A stretch of 64,000 nt of DNA from Variovorax brevis (GTDB lineage Bacteria > Pseudomonadota > Gammaproteobacteria > Burkholderiales > Burkholderiaceae_C): positions 1 through 64,000 of the forward strand of contig NZ_JASZYG010000012.1 of the NCBI RefSeq assembly GCF_030317105.1, written 5' to 3'. Each line of letters opens with the position of its first letter. The first letter of the stretch is position 1. Positions 7,418 through 15,782 of this stretch are shown in pieces. Below the pieces are notes generated by a model, which saw only the letters and a program-made list of their open reading frames with translations, searched no databases and was not told where the DNA came from. A program made the translations under genes and the position numbers.

Positions 7418-8932
7418 TCAACAGCCGCTCAGCTTCACGCGCCAGCCGGCTTTTTGCCAGGCCAGCACTTCCTCGCGCAACAGGTGCGCCGACTGCGGAT
7501 ACTTCTCCGCCCATCCGTTGCGGCAAGCCACCGCGAACTCGCGGCCGATGGTCGACACACGCAGCGCCTGGACTTCCGGATCCCGCCGCGCGTGACACAG
7601 CACCACCGCAAGGCGTAACGCGAGCAACTGCATCGCAAAAACCGGATCCGCCAGCGAACCTTCGACCTTGCGCAGCTTGCCGTGATGGCCCAGCACCAGT
7701 TGGCTCAACGTGTGCATTTCATTGAGCGCAAAGCCCGGCGCATCGGTGTTGTCCAGGATATAGGCGCCGTGCTTGTGGTACTCGCTGTGCGAGATCTTCG
7801 TGCCGACTTCATGCAGTTGCGCCGCCCAGCCCAGCTTGCGCAGCGAGCGGCCGTCGCGGCTCGTGGTGCTGCCGCCCTTGGCCGTGGGAAGGAGTTGCAC
7901 GAAAAGCGCTCCCGCAGTGTCCGCCACGCGCAGCGCCTGCGCGGCGTCGGTGCCAAAGCGGGCGGCCAACCGCACGACGGTGGCGGAACGCAGGTCGGCC
8001 ACGCTTTCGTCGCGCTCCAGCAATTCATAGAGCACGCCGTGCCGCAGCGCCCCTTGCGCGACACGCATTTCCTCGATGTCGAGCAGGTCGAACACGGCGC
8101 GCAGCACGCTCACGCCGCCGCCGATCACGGGCTTGCGGTCGTCGCGCATGGCGTCGATCTTCAGCTTGTCGGCGCTGCCGGCGCGCAGCAGGCGGTCGAT
8201 GAGCCAGTCGAGGCCGTCGCGCGTGATCAGGCCGACCTCGCCACCGGCAGCCGCCAGCACGTCGCCGACCGCACCGATGGTGCCTGAGGCGCCGTAAGCG
8301 ACGTCCCAGGTGTCGCGCGTGTAGGTGCCCAGCGCGTCGTCCAGCACCGCCTTGGCCGCGACCTCGGCCGCGCGGAAGGCAGCGGGCGTGAACAGGCCCT
8401 CGGGGAAATGCTTCATGGACCACGCGACGCTGCCGACGCGGTAGGACTCCATCGTTTCCGCTTCCAGCGCGCGGCCCAGGATCATTTCGGTCGAGCGCCC
8501 GCCGATGTCGACGACCAAGCGCTTCTCGCGCTCCAGGGCGTCGGTTTGCGGCAGCATGTGCGCCACGCCCTGGTAGATCAGCCGCGCTTCCTCGCGACCC
8601 GGAATGACGTCGATGCCGAATCCCAGCGCGGTGCGCGCGCGCAACAGGAATTCGTCTCGGTTGCGTGCTTCCCGCAATGTCTGGGTTGCGACAGCACGAA
8701 CCTGCGATCGCTTGAATCCGGACAGGCGCTCGCCAAAGCGGGCCAGCGCGTCCCAGCCACGCTGCATGGCTTCCGGGGTGAGATTGCGTGCGCTGTCCAG
8801 GCCGTTGCCCTGGCGCACGGTTTCCTTCAGGTATTCGGTGCGGTGAATCTGGCCGTGGTCGACCTGGCCGATTTCAAGGCGAAAGCTGTTGGAGCCGAGA
8901 TCGACCGCCGCGAGGCGGGTGCCGTTTTGCAT
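7418..8932 (-). CDS. ppx: Exopolyphosphatase (Ppx/GppA family)
   Basis: Ppx removes terminal phosphates from polyphosphate. The 504-residue protein has the sugar-kinase/actin-like phosphatase fold with the phosphate-binding AAVDLGSNSFRLEIG (residues 7-21) and DIGGRSTEM near residue 146, and a C-terminal HD-like helical domain (LHEVGTKISHSEYHKHG). The open frame reaches to 9016, but the extra residues have no family match and the first codon would lie in the Pho box, so I chose ATG 8932, 67 bases from that box. It is divergent from pstS and convergent with sixA. GppA activity on pppGpp cannot be excluded. Confidence 0.93.
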   Translation of the reverse strand: MQNGTRLAAVDLGSNSFRLEIGQVDHGQIHRTEYLKETVRQGNGLDSARNLTPEAMQRGWDALARFGERLSGFKRSQVRAVATQTLREARNRDEFLLRARTALGFGIDVIPGREEARLIYQGVAHMLPQTDALEREKRLVVDIGGRSTEMILGRALEAETMESYRVGSVAWSMKHFPEGLFTPAAFRAAEVAAKAVLDDALGTYTRDTWDVAYGASGTIGAVGDVLAAAGGEVGLITRDGLDWLIDRLLRAGSADKLKIDAMRDDRKPVIGGGVSVLRAVFDLLDIEEMRVAQGALRHGVLYELLERDESVADLRSATVVRLAARFGTDAAQALRVADTAGALFVQLLPTAKGGSTTSRDGRSLRKLGWAAQLHEVGTKISHSEYHKHGAYILDNTDAPGFALNEMHTLSQLVLGHHGKLRKVEGSLADPVFAMQLLALRLAVVLCHARRDPEVQALRVSTIGREFAVACRNGWAEKYPQSAHLLREEVLAWQKAGWRVKLSGC

Positions 8933-8998
8933 GGGAGGAGGGGCTGGAGGGGGCTGGCGAAAGAAGCCGCATGGTAGCCCGGCGAGGTACGTCGCTTC

Positions 8999-9016
8999 GT
9001 GACGGAAATGTGACAC
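8999..9016 (-). promoter_or_regulatory. Pho box upstream of ppx
   Basis: On the minus strand the sequence reads GTGTCAC-ATTT-CCGTCAC, two PhoB half-sites at 11-bp spacing, 66 bases before the ppx ATG. It faces away from the pstS box. Confidence 0.75.
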
Positions 9017-9063
9017 GTCACGAAAGCGACCCGTCGATCAAGCGCTTTCTCCTCTGGGAAGGG

Positions 9064-9096
9064 GTGTCACACCGATGTCACACAAGCTTCTTAGAG
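9064..9096 (+). promoter_or_regulatory. Pho box and -10 region of pstS
   Basis: GTGTCAC (9064-9070) and ATGTCAC (9075-9081) form two half-sites 11 bp apart. TTAGAG at 9091-9096 is a plausible -10 element at the usual distance from a Pho box that replaces the -35. The pstS ATG is 66 bases further on. Confidence 0.8.
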
Positions 9097-9147
9097 TCCA
9101 GCGCAACCCGGCAACGGGTGCTTCAAGACTCCCAAAGGAAGATTTCA

Positions 9148-10185
9148 ATGAAAACGATGTTCAAGTTCGCTGCAACCGGCCTGGTGGCCGTTGCCTTTGC
9201 CCACATTCCCGCCTTTGCACAAGACGTGACGGGCGCAGGCGCGAGCTTTCCGGCACCGCTGTACTCCAAGTGGGCGGCCGACTACAACAAGGCCACCGGC
9301 ATCAAGATCAACTACCAGTCGGTTGGCTCGGGCGCCGGCATCAAGCAGATCGAGGCCAAGACGGTCGATTTCGGCGCGTCCGACATGCCCCTGACCGATG
9401 ACGAACTCAAGGCCAAGGGCCTCGTCCAGTTCCCGACCGTGATCGGCGGCGTCATTCCCGTGGTGAACATTGCAGGCATCAAGCCGGGCGAACTCAAGCT
9501 CAACGGCCAGGTGCTGGGCGACATCTACCTGGGCAAGATCACCAAGTGGAACGATCCGGCCATCAAGGCGCTCAACGGTTCGCTGAACCTGCCGGACGCC
9601 GCCATCGCACCGGTGCGCCGCGCCGATGGTTCGGGCACCAGCTTCCTGTTCACCAACTACCTGAGCAAGGTCAACGCCGAGTGGAAGTCCAAGGTGGGCG
9701 AGGGTACGGCCGTCAACTGGCCGACCGGCGCCGGCGGCAAGGGCAACGAAGGTGTGGCGGCATTCGTCAATCGCCTGCCCAACTCGATCGGCTATGTCGA
9801 GTACGCCTACGTCAAGCAGAACAAGATGAACTACGCGCTGCTGCAGAACACGGCAGGCACTTTCGTCGCGCCTGAGGACAAGGCCTTCAAGGCCGCGGCC
9901 GCTGGCGCTCAATGGAGCAAGACCTTCTACCAGGTTCTGACCAACCAGCCGGGCAAGGACGCATGGCCGATCACCGGCGCGACCTTCATCCTGGTGCACA
10001 AGGCGCAGGAAAAGCCCGCGCAGGCCGCCAGCGTGCTCAAGTTCTTCGACTGGGCCTACAAGAACGGCGACAAGACCGCCGACGACCTCGACTACGTGCC
10101 CATGCCCGACTCCGTGAAGACGGCCATCGGCGAAGAGTGGGTCGAGGTCAAGGACGCCTCCGGCAAGCAAATTTCCTACAAATAA
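9148..10185 (+). CDS. pstS: Phosphate ABC transporter, periplasmic binding protein
   Basis: PstS binds inorganic phosphate in the periplasm and delivers it to PstCA. The protein (345 residues) has a Sec signal peptide ending AFAQ near residue 24, then DVTGAGASFPAPLYSKW, the phosphate-binding start of the mature protein, plus the binding segments SVGSGAGIKQI and RADGSGTSFLFT. The start ATG 9148 has AAGGAAG seven bases before it; a longer open frame upstream runs through the promoter and is rejected. It leads the pst-pho operon and is the gene closest to the Pho box. Confidence 0.97.
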   Translation: MKTMFKFAATGLVAVAFAHIPAFAQDVTGAGASFPAPLYSKWAADYNKATGIKINYQSVGSGAGIKQIEAKTVDFGASDMPLTDDELKAKGLVQFPTVIGGVIPVVNIAGIKPGELKLNGQVLGDIYLGKITKWNDPAIKALNGSLNLPDAAIAPVRRADGSGTSFLFTNYLSKVNAEWKSKVGEGTAVNWPTGAGGKGNEGVAAFVNRLPNSIGYVEYAYVKQNKMNYALLQNTAGTFVAPEDKAFKAAAAGAQWSKTFYQVLTNQPGKDAWPITGATFILVHKAQEKPAQAASVLKFFDWAYKNGDKTADDLDYVPMPDSVKTAIGEEWVEVKDASGKQISYK

Positions 10186-10200
10186 GGCGCCCGGCGCGCC

Positions 10201-11277
10201 ATGAGCAGCACTCCGCTCGAGGGCGCGCCGCACCCGGAGCACTACGTGTCATCCACATACCCTACATCGGCCACCACGCTCGATCTTGAACGCTCGCGAG
10301 GCGAGCGCGCCGCGGCCGGTCCTCCCCCGGCCAAGCGCCCGCGCTCCGGCCCCATCGTCGATCGCGTCTTCGGCTGGGCTGCGCAGGGCGCGGCGTGGCT
10401 GACGCTGGCCTTGCTCATCGGCATTCTCCTGTCCCTCGTGGCTGGCGCCTGGCCGGCCATCGAGAAGTACGGCCTGAGCTTTCTCACGCGCAGCGTGTGG
10501 GATCCGGTGCAGGAAGACTTCGGCGGCCTGGTGATGATCTACGGCACGCTGGCCACCTCGGCCATCGCGCTCATCATTGCCGTACCGGTCAGCTTCGGCA
10601 TCGCCCTGTTCCTGACGGAACTGTCGCCGGCCTGGCTCAAGCGCCCGCTGGGCACTGCCATCGAACTTCTTGCCGCGGTGCCTTCCATCGTCTACGGCAT
10701 GTGGGGCCTGCTGGTGTTCGGGCCCATCCTGGCGACCTATGTGCAGCAGCCCTTGCAAAAGGCTTTTGCCGGCGTGCCGTACCTTGGCGCGCTGGTGTCC
10801 GGGCCGCCCGTGGGCATCGGCATCCTGTCGGCCGGGATCATCCTGGCCATCATGATCATTCCCTTCATCGCCTCGGTCATGCGCGACGTGTTCGAAGTGA
10901 CGCCGGCGCTGCTCAAGGAGTCGGCGTACGGGCTGGGTTCGACCACCTGGGAAGTCGTGTCGAAGGTCGTGCTGCCGTATACCAAGGCAGGCGTCATCGG
11001 CGGGATCATGCTGGGACTGGGCCGAGCGCTGGGCGAGACGATGGCCGTCACCTTCGTGATCGGCAACATGAACCAGCTCAATTCGCTCTCGGTATTCGAG
11101 GCGGCCAACAGCATCACCTCGGCGCTGGCCAATGAGTTCGCCGAAGCCGGTGCGGGCCTGCACCAGGCGGCATTGATGTACCTGGGCCTGGTGCTGTTCT
11201 TCATCACCTTCGTGGTGCTGTCGCTGTCCAAGGTGCTCCTTTCGCAGATGCAAAAGAGCGAAGGGAAGAAGTCATGA
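10201..11277 (+). CDS. pstC: Phosphate ABC transporter permease PstC
   Basis: One of the two membrane channels of the Pst importer. The 358-residue protein has a soluble N-terminal extension of about 55 residues, six predicted membrane segments, and the cytoplasmic coupling loop ESAYGLGSTTWEVVSKVVLP that contacts PstB. The extension is longer than in E. coli PstC (319 residues in total), so a later start is possible, though ATG 10201 fits the 15-base gap after pstS. It overlaps pstA by four bases (ATGA). Confidence 0.95.
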   Translation: MSSTPLEGAPHPEHYVSSTYPTSATTLDLERSRGERAAAGPPPAKRPRSGPIVDRVFGWAAQGAAWLTLALLIGILLSLVAGAWPAIEKYGLSFLTRSVWDPVQEDFGGLVMIYGTLATSAIALIIAVPVSFGIALFLTELSPAWLKRPLGTAIELLAAVPSIVYGMWGLLVFGPILATYVQQPLQKAFAGVPYLGALVSGPPVGIGILSAGIILAIMIIPFIASVMRDVFEVTPALLKESAYGLGSTTWEVVSKVVLPYTKAGVIGGIMLGLGRALGETMAVTFVIGNMNQLNSLSVFEAANSITSALANEFAEAGAGLHQAALMYLGLVLFFITFVVLSLSKVLLSQMQKSEGKKS

Positions 11278-12158
11278 CCACGGCAGAACGCCTTCTGGCC
11301 GACAAGGCCCTCAACGAAACGCGCGCTGCAAAGTTCGCCAGCCGCAACCGCGTCAACGCCATCGCCCTGACGCTCTCGCTCGCGGCGATGGCCTTCGGCG
11401 TGTTCTGGCTCGTGTGGATCCTTTGGGAAACACTCCGCCAGGGCATCGGCGGCATCGCCCTTGCCACCTTCACCGAGATGACGCCGCCGCCGAACGAGAC
11501 CGGTGGCATCGCCAACGCGATCTTCGGCTCGCTGGTGATGGTGCTGATGGCGACTTTCGTCGGCACGCCCATCGGCATCATGGCGGGCATTTACCTGGCC
11601 GAGTACAACCCCAAGGGCTTGCTCGCGAAGGTGACGCGCTTCGTCAACGACATCCTGCTGTCGGCGCCCTCGATCGTCATCGGTCTTTTCGTGTACGCGG
11701 TGATCGTCGCGCGCTACAAGAGCTTCTCGGGCATTGCAGGCGCCGTGTCGCTGGCGCTCATCGTGATTCCCGTCGTGATCCGCACCACGGAAAACATGCT
11801 CCAGCTGATCCCGCCGGGCCTGCGCGAGGCGGCCTACGCGTTGGGCACGCCCAAGTGGAAGGTCATCACGAAGATCACCCTGCGTGCGGCGCGTGCCGGC
11901 GTGGTAACGGGCATCTTGCTGGCGGTTGCGCGCATTTCCGGCGAAACCGCGCCACTGCTCTTCACGGCGCTGAACAACCAGTTCTGGACGGCCGACATCT
12001 CGCAACCGATGGCCAGCCTGCCGGTCACCATCTTCAAGTTCGCGATGAGTCCCTATGAAAACTGGCAACAGCTGGCGTGGGCGGGCGTGTTCCTCATCAC
12101 CGTTGCGGTGCTCGGTCTCAATATCCTGGCGCGCGTGCTGACGCGTTCCAAACACTGA
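11274..12158 (+). CDS. pstA: Phosphate ABC transporter permease PstA
   Basis: Second membrane subunit of the Pst importer, 294 residues, with six predicted membrane helices and the coupling loop EAAYALGTPKWKVITKITL. Its start codon overlaps the pstC stop (ATGA), typical of translational coupling for a one-to-one complex. pstB begins eight bases after its stop. Confidence 0.96.
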   Translation: MTTAERLLADKALNETRAAKFASRNRVNAIALTLSLAAMAFGVFWLVWILWETLRQGIGGIALATFTEMTPPPNETGGIANAIFGSLVMVLMATFVGTPIGIMAGIYLAEYNPKGLLAKVTRFVNDILLSAPSIVIGLFVYAVIVARYKSFSGIAGAVSLALIVIPVVIRTTENMLQLIPPGLREAAYALGTPKWKVITKITLRAARAGVVTGILLAVARISGETAPLLFTALNNQFWTADISQPMASLPVTIFKFAMSPYENWQQLAWAGVFLITVAVLGLNILARVLTRSKH

Positions 12159-12166
12159 AGAAAAAT

Positions 12167-12949
12167 ATGGCTAACACCACACAGGCGCAGCCGCTGCGCT
12201 CGAAGATTTCGGTCAAGGACCTGAACTTCTACTACGGCAAGTTCCACGCGCTCAAGGGCATCAATCTCGAGATCCCCGAGAACAAGGTGACGGCTTTCAT
12301 CGGCCCTTCGGGCTGCGGAAAATCGACGCTGCTGCGCACCTTCAATCGCATGTTCGAGCTGTATCCGGAGCAGCGCGCCGAGGGCAGCATTTCGCTCGAT
12401 GGCGAGAACCTGCTCACGTCCAAGCAAAACGTCGCGCTCATCCGCGCCAAGGTCGGCATGGTGTTCCAGAAGCCGACGCCGTTCCCGATGTCGATCTACG
12501 ACAACATCGCCTTTGGCGTGAAGCTGTTCGAGAACCTGAGCGCGAGCGACATGGACGACCGCGTCGAATGGGCGCTCAAGAAGGCCGCCCTGTGGACCGA
12601 AGTGCGCGACAAGCTGCAGCAAAGCGGCTCGGGCCTGTCGGGCGGACAGCAGCAACGCCTGTGCATTGCGCGCGGCATCGCGATCAAGCCCGAGGTGCTG
12701 CTGCTCGACGAGCCATGCTCGGCGCTGGACCCGATCTCGACGGCCAAAATCGAGGAACTGATTGCCGAACTGAAGAACGAATACACCGTGGTCATCGTCA
12801 CGCACAACATGCAGCAGGCGGCCCGCTGCAGCGACTTCACGGCCTACATGTACCTGGGTGACCTGATTGAAGTGGGTACGACGGAACAGATGTTCTTCAA
12901 GCCGCAGCGCAAGGAGACCGAGGACTACATCACCGGCCGCTTTGGTTAA
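12167..12949 (+). CDS. pstB: Phosphate ABC transporter ATPase PstB
   Basis: ATPase of the Pst importer, 260 residues. Walker A GPSGCGKST, signature LSGGQQQR, Walker B VLLLDEP and the switch histidine in VIVTHNMQQA are all intact. The frame is open upstream to 12077 inside pstA, but family alignment begins near the ATG at 12167, which follows a GAAGAAAAA ribosome site. In phosphate-replete cells the transporter, with PhoU, also restrains PhoR. Confidence 0.97.
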   Translation: MANTTQAQPLRSKISVKDLNFYYGKFHALKGINLEIPENKVTAFIGPSGCGKSTLLRTFNRMFELYPEQRAEGSISLDGENLLTSKQNVALIRAKVGMVFQKPTPFPMSIYDNIAFGVKLFENLSASDMDDRVEWALKKAALWTEVRDKLQQSGSGLSGGQQQRLCIARGIAIKPEVLLLDEPCSALDPISTAKIEELIAELKNEYTVVIVTHNMQQAARCSDFTAYMYLGDLIEVGTTEQMFFKPQRKETEDYITGRFG

Positions 12950-12979
12950 GGCACTGTCAGGCAAAAAAGAGAGAACTAC

Positions 12980-13681
12980 ATGACTGAAAAACACCTTTCC
13001 AGCCAGTTCGACAGCGAACTCAATGGCGTTTCGTCGCGCGTGATGGAGTTGGGCGGCATGGTCGAGTCGCAGATCCACCATGCGGTCTACGCGCTCGCCC
13101 AGTTCGATGCCGAATCGGCCGAGCGGGTGATGCAAACCGAACATCGCGTGAACGCGATGGAACTCGAGATCGACCGTGAGCTGTCGTCCATCATCGCCCG
13201 CCGCCAGCCGACGGCGCGCGACCTGCGCCTGCTCATCGCCATCTCCAAGACGACGGCCAACCTGGAGCGCGTCGGCGACGAAGCGAACAAGATGGCGCGC
13301 ATGGTGAAGTCGATCATCGAAAGCGGCTCGGCGCGCGCGCTGCCGTCCAACGAGCTGCGCGTGGCGGCGGACATGGCGTCGAGCCTGCTGCGCAAGGCAC
13401 TCGACGCATTCGCGCGGCTGGACACGTCGGCTGCGCTGTCGATCCTCAAGGACGACGACCTGATCGACAACGAGTTCGACGGCTTCGTGCGCAAGCTGGT
13501 CACCTACATGATGGAAGATCCACGCACCATCTCCCCCAGCCTGGACCTGCTCTTCCTGGCCAAGGCCATCGAACGCATAGGTGACCATGCCAAGAACATC
13601 GCGGAGTTCATCATCTATATCGTCAAGGGCGAAGACGTTCGCCACGCCTCCATGGAAGAGATAGAGTCAGCACTTCAATGA
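12980..13681 (+). CDS. phoU: Phosphate signalling protein PhoU
   Basis: PhoU links the Pst transporter to the sensor PhoR and keeps the Pho regulon off when phosphate is ample. The 233-residue protein shows the two repeated three-helix bundles, each with the metal-binding E(D)xxxD pattern, for example VGDEANKMARM near residue 95 and IGDHAKNIAEFIIY near 197. It begins 30 bases after pstB and overlaps phoB by four bases (ATGA), so transporter and two-component genes are translationally linked. Confidence 0.96.
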   Translation: MTEKHLSSQFDSELNGVSSRVMELGGMVESQIHHAVYALAQFDAESAERVMQTEHRVNAMELEIDRELSSIIARRQPTARDLRLLIAISKTTANLERVGDEANKMARMVKSIIESGSARALPSNELRVAADMASSLLRKALDAFARLDTSAALSILKDDDLIDNEFDGFVRKLVTYMMEDPRTISPSLDLLFLAKAIERIGDHAKNIAEFIIYIVKGEDVRHASMEEIESALQ

Positions 13682-14370
13682 AAAAGCCACGCGTCCTGAT
13701 TGTTGAAGACGAATCCTCGATCGCCGAACTGATCGCGGTCAACCTGCGCCACAACGGCTTCGACCCCATCTGGGCCGAAGAGGGCGAGGCCGCGCAGCGC
13801 GAGATCGACACGCTGGCGCCCGACCTGATCCTGCTCGACTGGATGCTGCCCGGCCAAAGCGGCCTGACGCTCGCACGCCAGTGGCGCAAGGATGCGCGCA
13901 CCAAGTCCATTCCCATCCTGATGCTCACGGCCCGTGGCGACGAGCCGGACAAGATCGCTGGCCTCGACGCGGGCGCCGACGACTACATCACCAAGCCTTT
14001 TTCCACGCAGGAGATGCTCGCCCGCATCCGCGCCGTGCTGCGCCGCCGCGCGCCGGAGGAGACCACCGAGCGAGTGGAAGTCGGCGAACTGGTGCTGGAC
14101 GCCTCCACGCATCGCGTGACGTGGCAGGGCAATGCGCTCAAGGTCGGCCCCACGGAGTTCAAGCTGCTGGCTTACCTGATGCGCCACGCCGAGCGCGTGC
14201 ACAGCCGAGGGCAGTTGCTCGACAAGGTGTGGGGCGACCACGTCTACATCGAGGAGCGCACGGTCGACGTGCACGTCAAGCGCCTGCGCGAGTCGCTGGC
14301 AGGTGCGGCGACGATGGTGGAGACCGTTCGCGGGGCCGGCTACCGGCTCACCGCCCAGGTCACGGCTTGA
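13678..14370 (+). CDS. phoB: Phosphate response regulator PhoB
   Basis: OmpR-family response regulator of 230 residues. The receiver domain (1-120) has the acid pocket Glu10-Asp11, the phosphorylated Asp54 in LILLDWMLPG, and the lysine of ITKPF. The C-terminal winged helix (about 130-228) includes ERTVDVHVKRLRESL as recognition helix. It would bind the Pho boxes before ppk1, ppx and pstS. It overlaps phoU and is followed by phoR after 71 bases. Confidence 0.97.
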   Translation: MKKPRVLIVEDESSIAELIAVNLRHNGFDPIWAEEGEAAQREIDTLAPDLILLDWMLPGQSGLTLARQWRKDARTKSIPILMLTARGDEPDKIAGLDAGADDYITKPFSTQEMLARIRAVLRRRAPEETTERVEVGELVLDASTHRVTWQGNALKVGPTEFKLLAYLMRHAERVHSRGQLLDKVWGDHVYIEERTVDVHVKRLRESLAGAATMVETVRGAGYRLTAQVTA

Positions 14371-14441
14371 CGCGCGGGGCGCGGCCCGCCGGGTCGTGCC
14401 TGCGTATTGCTCGCCTCGCCCGGGGCGGATAATTCCATTCA

Positions 14442-15782
14442 ATGTTCTTTCGCGTTGCCACGTTTCTGATCGCGTCCATCGTCGGTGGCGCCCTGGCTTT
14501 CGGTTTCTTCGGAATGGGCAGTCTGTGGATCGGCGCCTGGCTCGGCGTGGTCCTGTGGCTGGTGCTTGACGCATGGCGCGCGCAGCGGTTGCTCAACGTC
14601 ATGCGGCGCGATGTCTCGGCGCTTCCCTCGCGCGGGCCCGGCGTCTGGGGCGAGTTGGCAGAGCGCATCCGCAAGCTCCTGCGTGAACGCGACCAGCAGC
14701 TTCGGCAGTCGCACGATCGCCTGCAGGAGTTTCTGGCCGCCATCCAGGCGTCGCCCAATGGCGTGGTGCTCATCGACGAGCAGGGCCGCATCGAATGGTG
14801 CAACCAGACGGCCGCGCAGCAGTTCGGCATCGACGCGAGCCGCGACTTGCAGCAGCACCTGGCCAACCTGGTGCGCGATCCCGCCTTCGTGGCCTACCTG
14901 GCGTCGTGGAACTACAGCCGCGACGTCGTCATTGACGCGCCTTCGCAGTCGCTGGCGCAACGCGGACATCCGATTCGCCTGTCGATGCAGGTGCATCCCT
15001 ATGCGGGCAACCGGCGCATGCTGCTGACACGCGACATCACGTCGCTGGAACAGGCCGAGACCATGCGGCGCGATTTCGTGGCCAACGTGTCGCACGAGAT
15101 CCGCACGCCGCTCACGGTGCTCGCGGGCTTTGTCGAGACGCTGCAGACCCTGCCACTGGATGCCGAGGAGCGGGCACGCTACCTGCGCCTGATGGGGCAG
15201 CAATCGCAGCGCATGGAAACGCTGGTCAATGACCTGCTCACGCTGTCGAAACTCGAAGGCAACGCGCCGCCGCCCACCAACCAGTGGACGCCGGTTCGCG
15301 CCTTGCTGGCGCACTGCGAGGAAGAGGGCAAGGCGCTGTCGAAGCAACTGGCCTCGCAGGGGCACGCGATCTCGTTTGCGTCCGAGGCCGATTCGGAAAT
15401 CATGGGCGCGTCGGTGGAGTTGCAAAGCGCGATGTCGAACCTGCTGAGCAACGCCATCCGCTACACGCCCGGCGGTGGCGAAGTGGCGGTGAGCTGGCGC
15501 GTGCTGCCGGACGGCCGCGGCGAATACGCCGTGAAGGACAGCGGTCCGGGCATCGCCGCCGAGCACATTCCGCGCTTGACCGAACGCTTCTACCGTGTCG
15601 ACCGCAGCCGCTCGCGTGAAACGGGCGGCACGGGCCTGGGGCTGGCGATCGTCAAGCACATCGTGCAGCGGCATGGCGGCGAAATGCGCGTCGAGAGCAC
15701 GCTGGGCAAGGGCTCGCGCTTTTCGCTGCTCCTGCCCATGACGCGCGTGCGCGCGGCGGGTCCCGTCAGCGCGCGCGCTTGA
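14442..15782 (+). CDS. phoR: Phosphate sensor kinase PhoR
   Basis: Membrane histidine kinase of 446 residues that phosphorylates PhoB. Two N-terminal membrane helices with almost no periplasmic loop (about 5-45) are followed by a PAS domain (about 95-190), the dimerisation domain with phospho-accepting His218 in FVANVSHEIRTPL, and the ATPase with N-box SNLLSNAIRYTP, G1 DSGPGIA and G2 GTGLGLAIV. The lack of a real sensor domain outside the cell is normal for PhoR, which reads phosphate state through Pst and PhoU. Its last 17 bases overlap the convergent MATE gene. Confidence 0.96.
   Translation: MFFRVATFLIASIVGGALAFGFFGMGSLWIGAWLGVVLWLVLDAWRAQRLLNVMRRDVSALPSRGPGVWGELAERIRKLLRERDQQLRQSHDRLQEFLAAIQASPNGVVLIDEQGRIEWCNQTAAQQFGIDASRDLQQHLANLVRDPAFVAYLASWNYSRDVVIDAPSQSLAQRGHPIRLSMQVHPYAGNRRMLLTRDITSLEQAETMRRDFVANVSHEIRTPLTVLAGFVETLQTLPLDAEERARYLRLMGQQSQRMETLVNDLLTLSKLEGNAPPPTNQWTPVRALLAHCEEEGKALSKQLASQGHAISFASEADSEIMGASVELQSAMSNLLSNAIRYTPGGGEVAVSWRVLPDGRGEYAVKDSGPGIAAEHIPRLTERFYRVDRSRSRETGGTGLGLAIVKHIVQRHGGEMRVESTLGKGSRFSLLLPMTRVRAAGPVSARA

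Noticed and set aside
12077..12166. A longer PstB starting inside pstA
   Set aside because: The 30 extra residues come from the pstA coding sequence in another frame; ATG 12167 matches PstB proteins and has a ribosome site.
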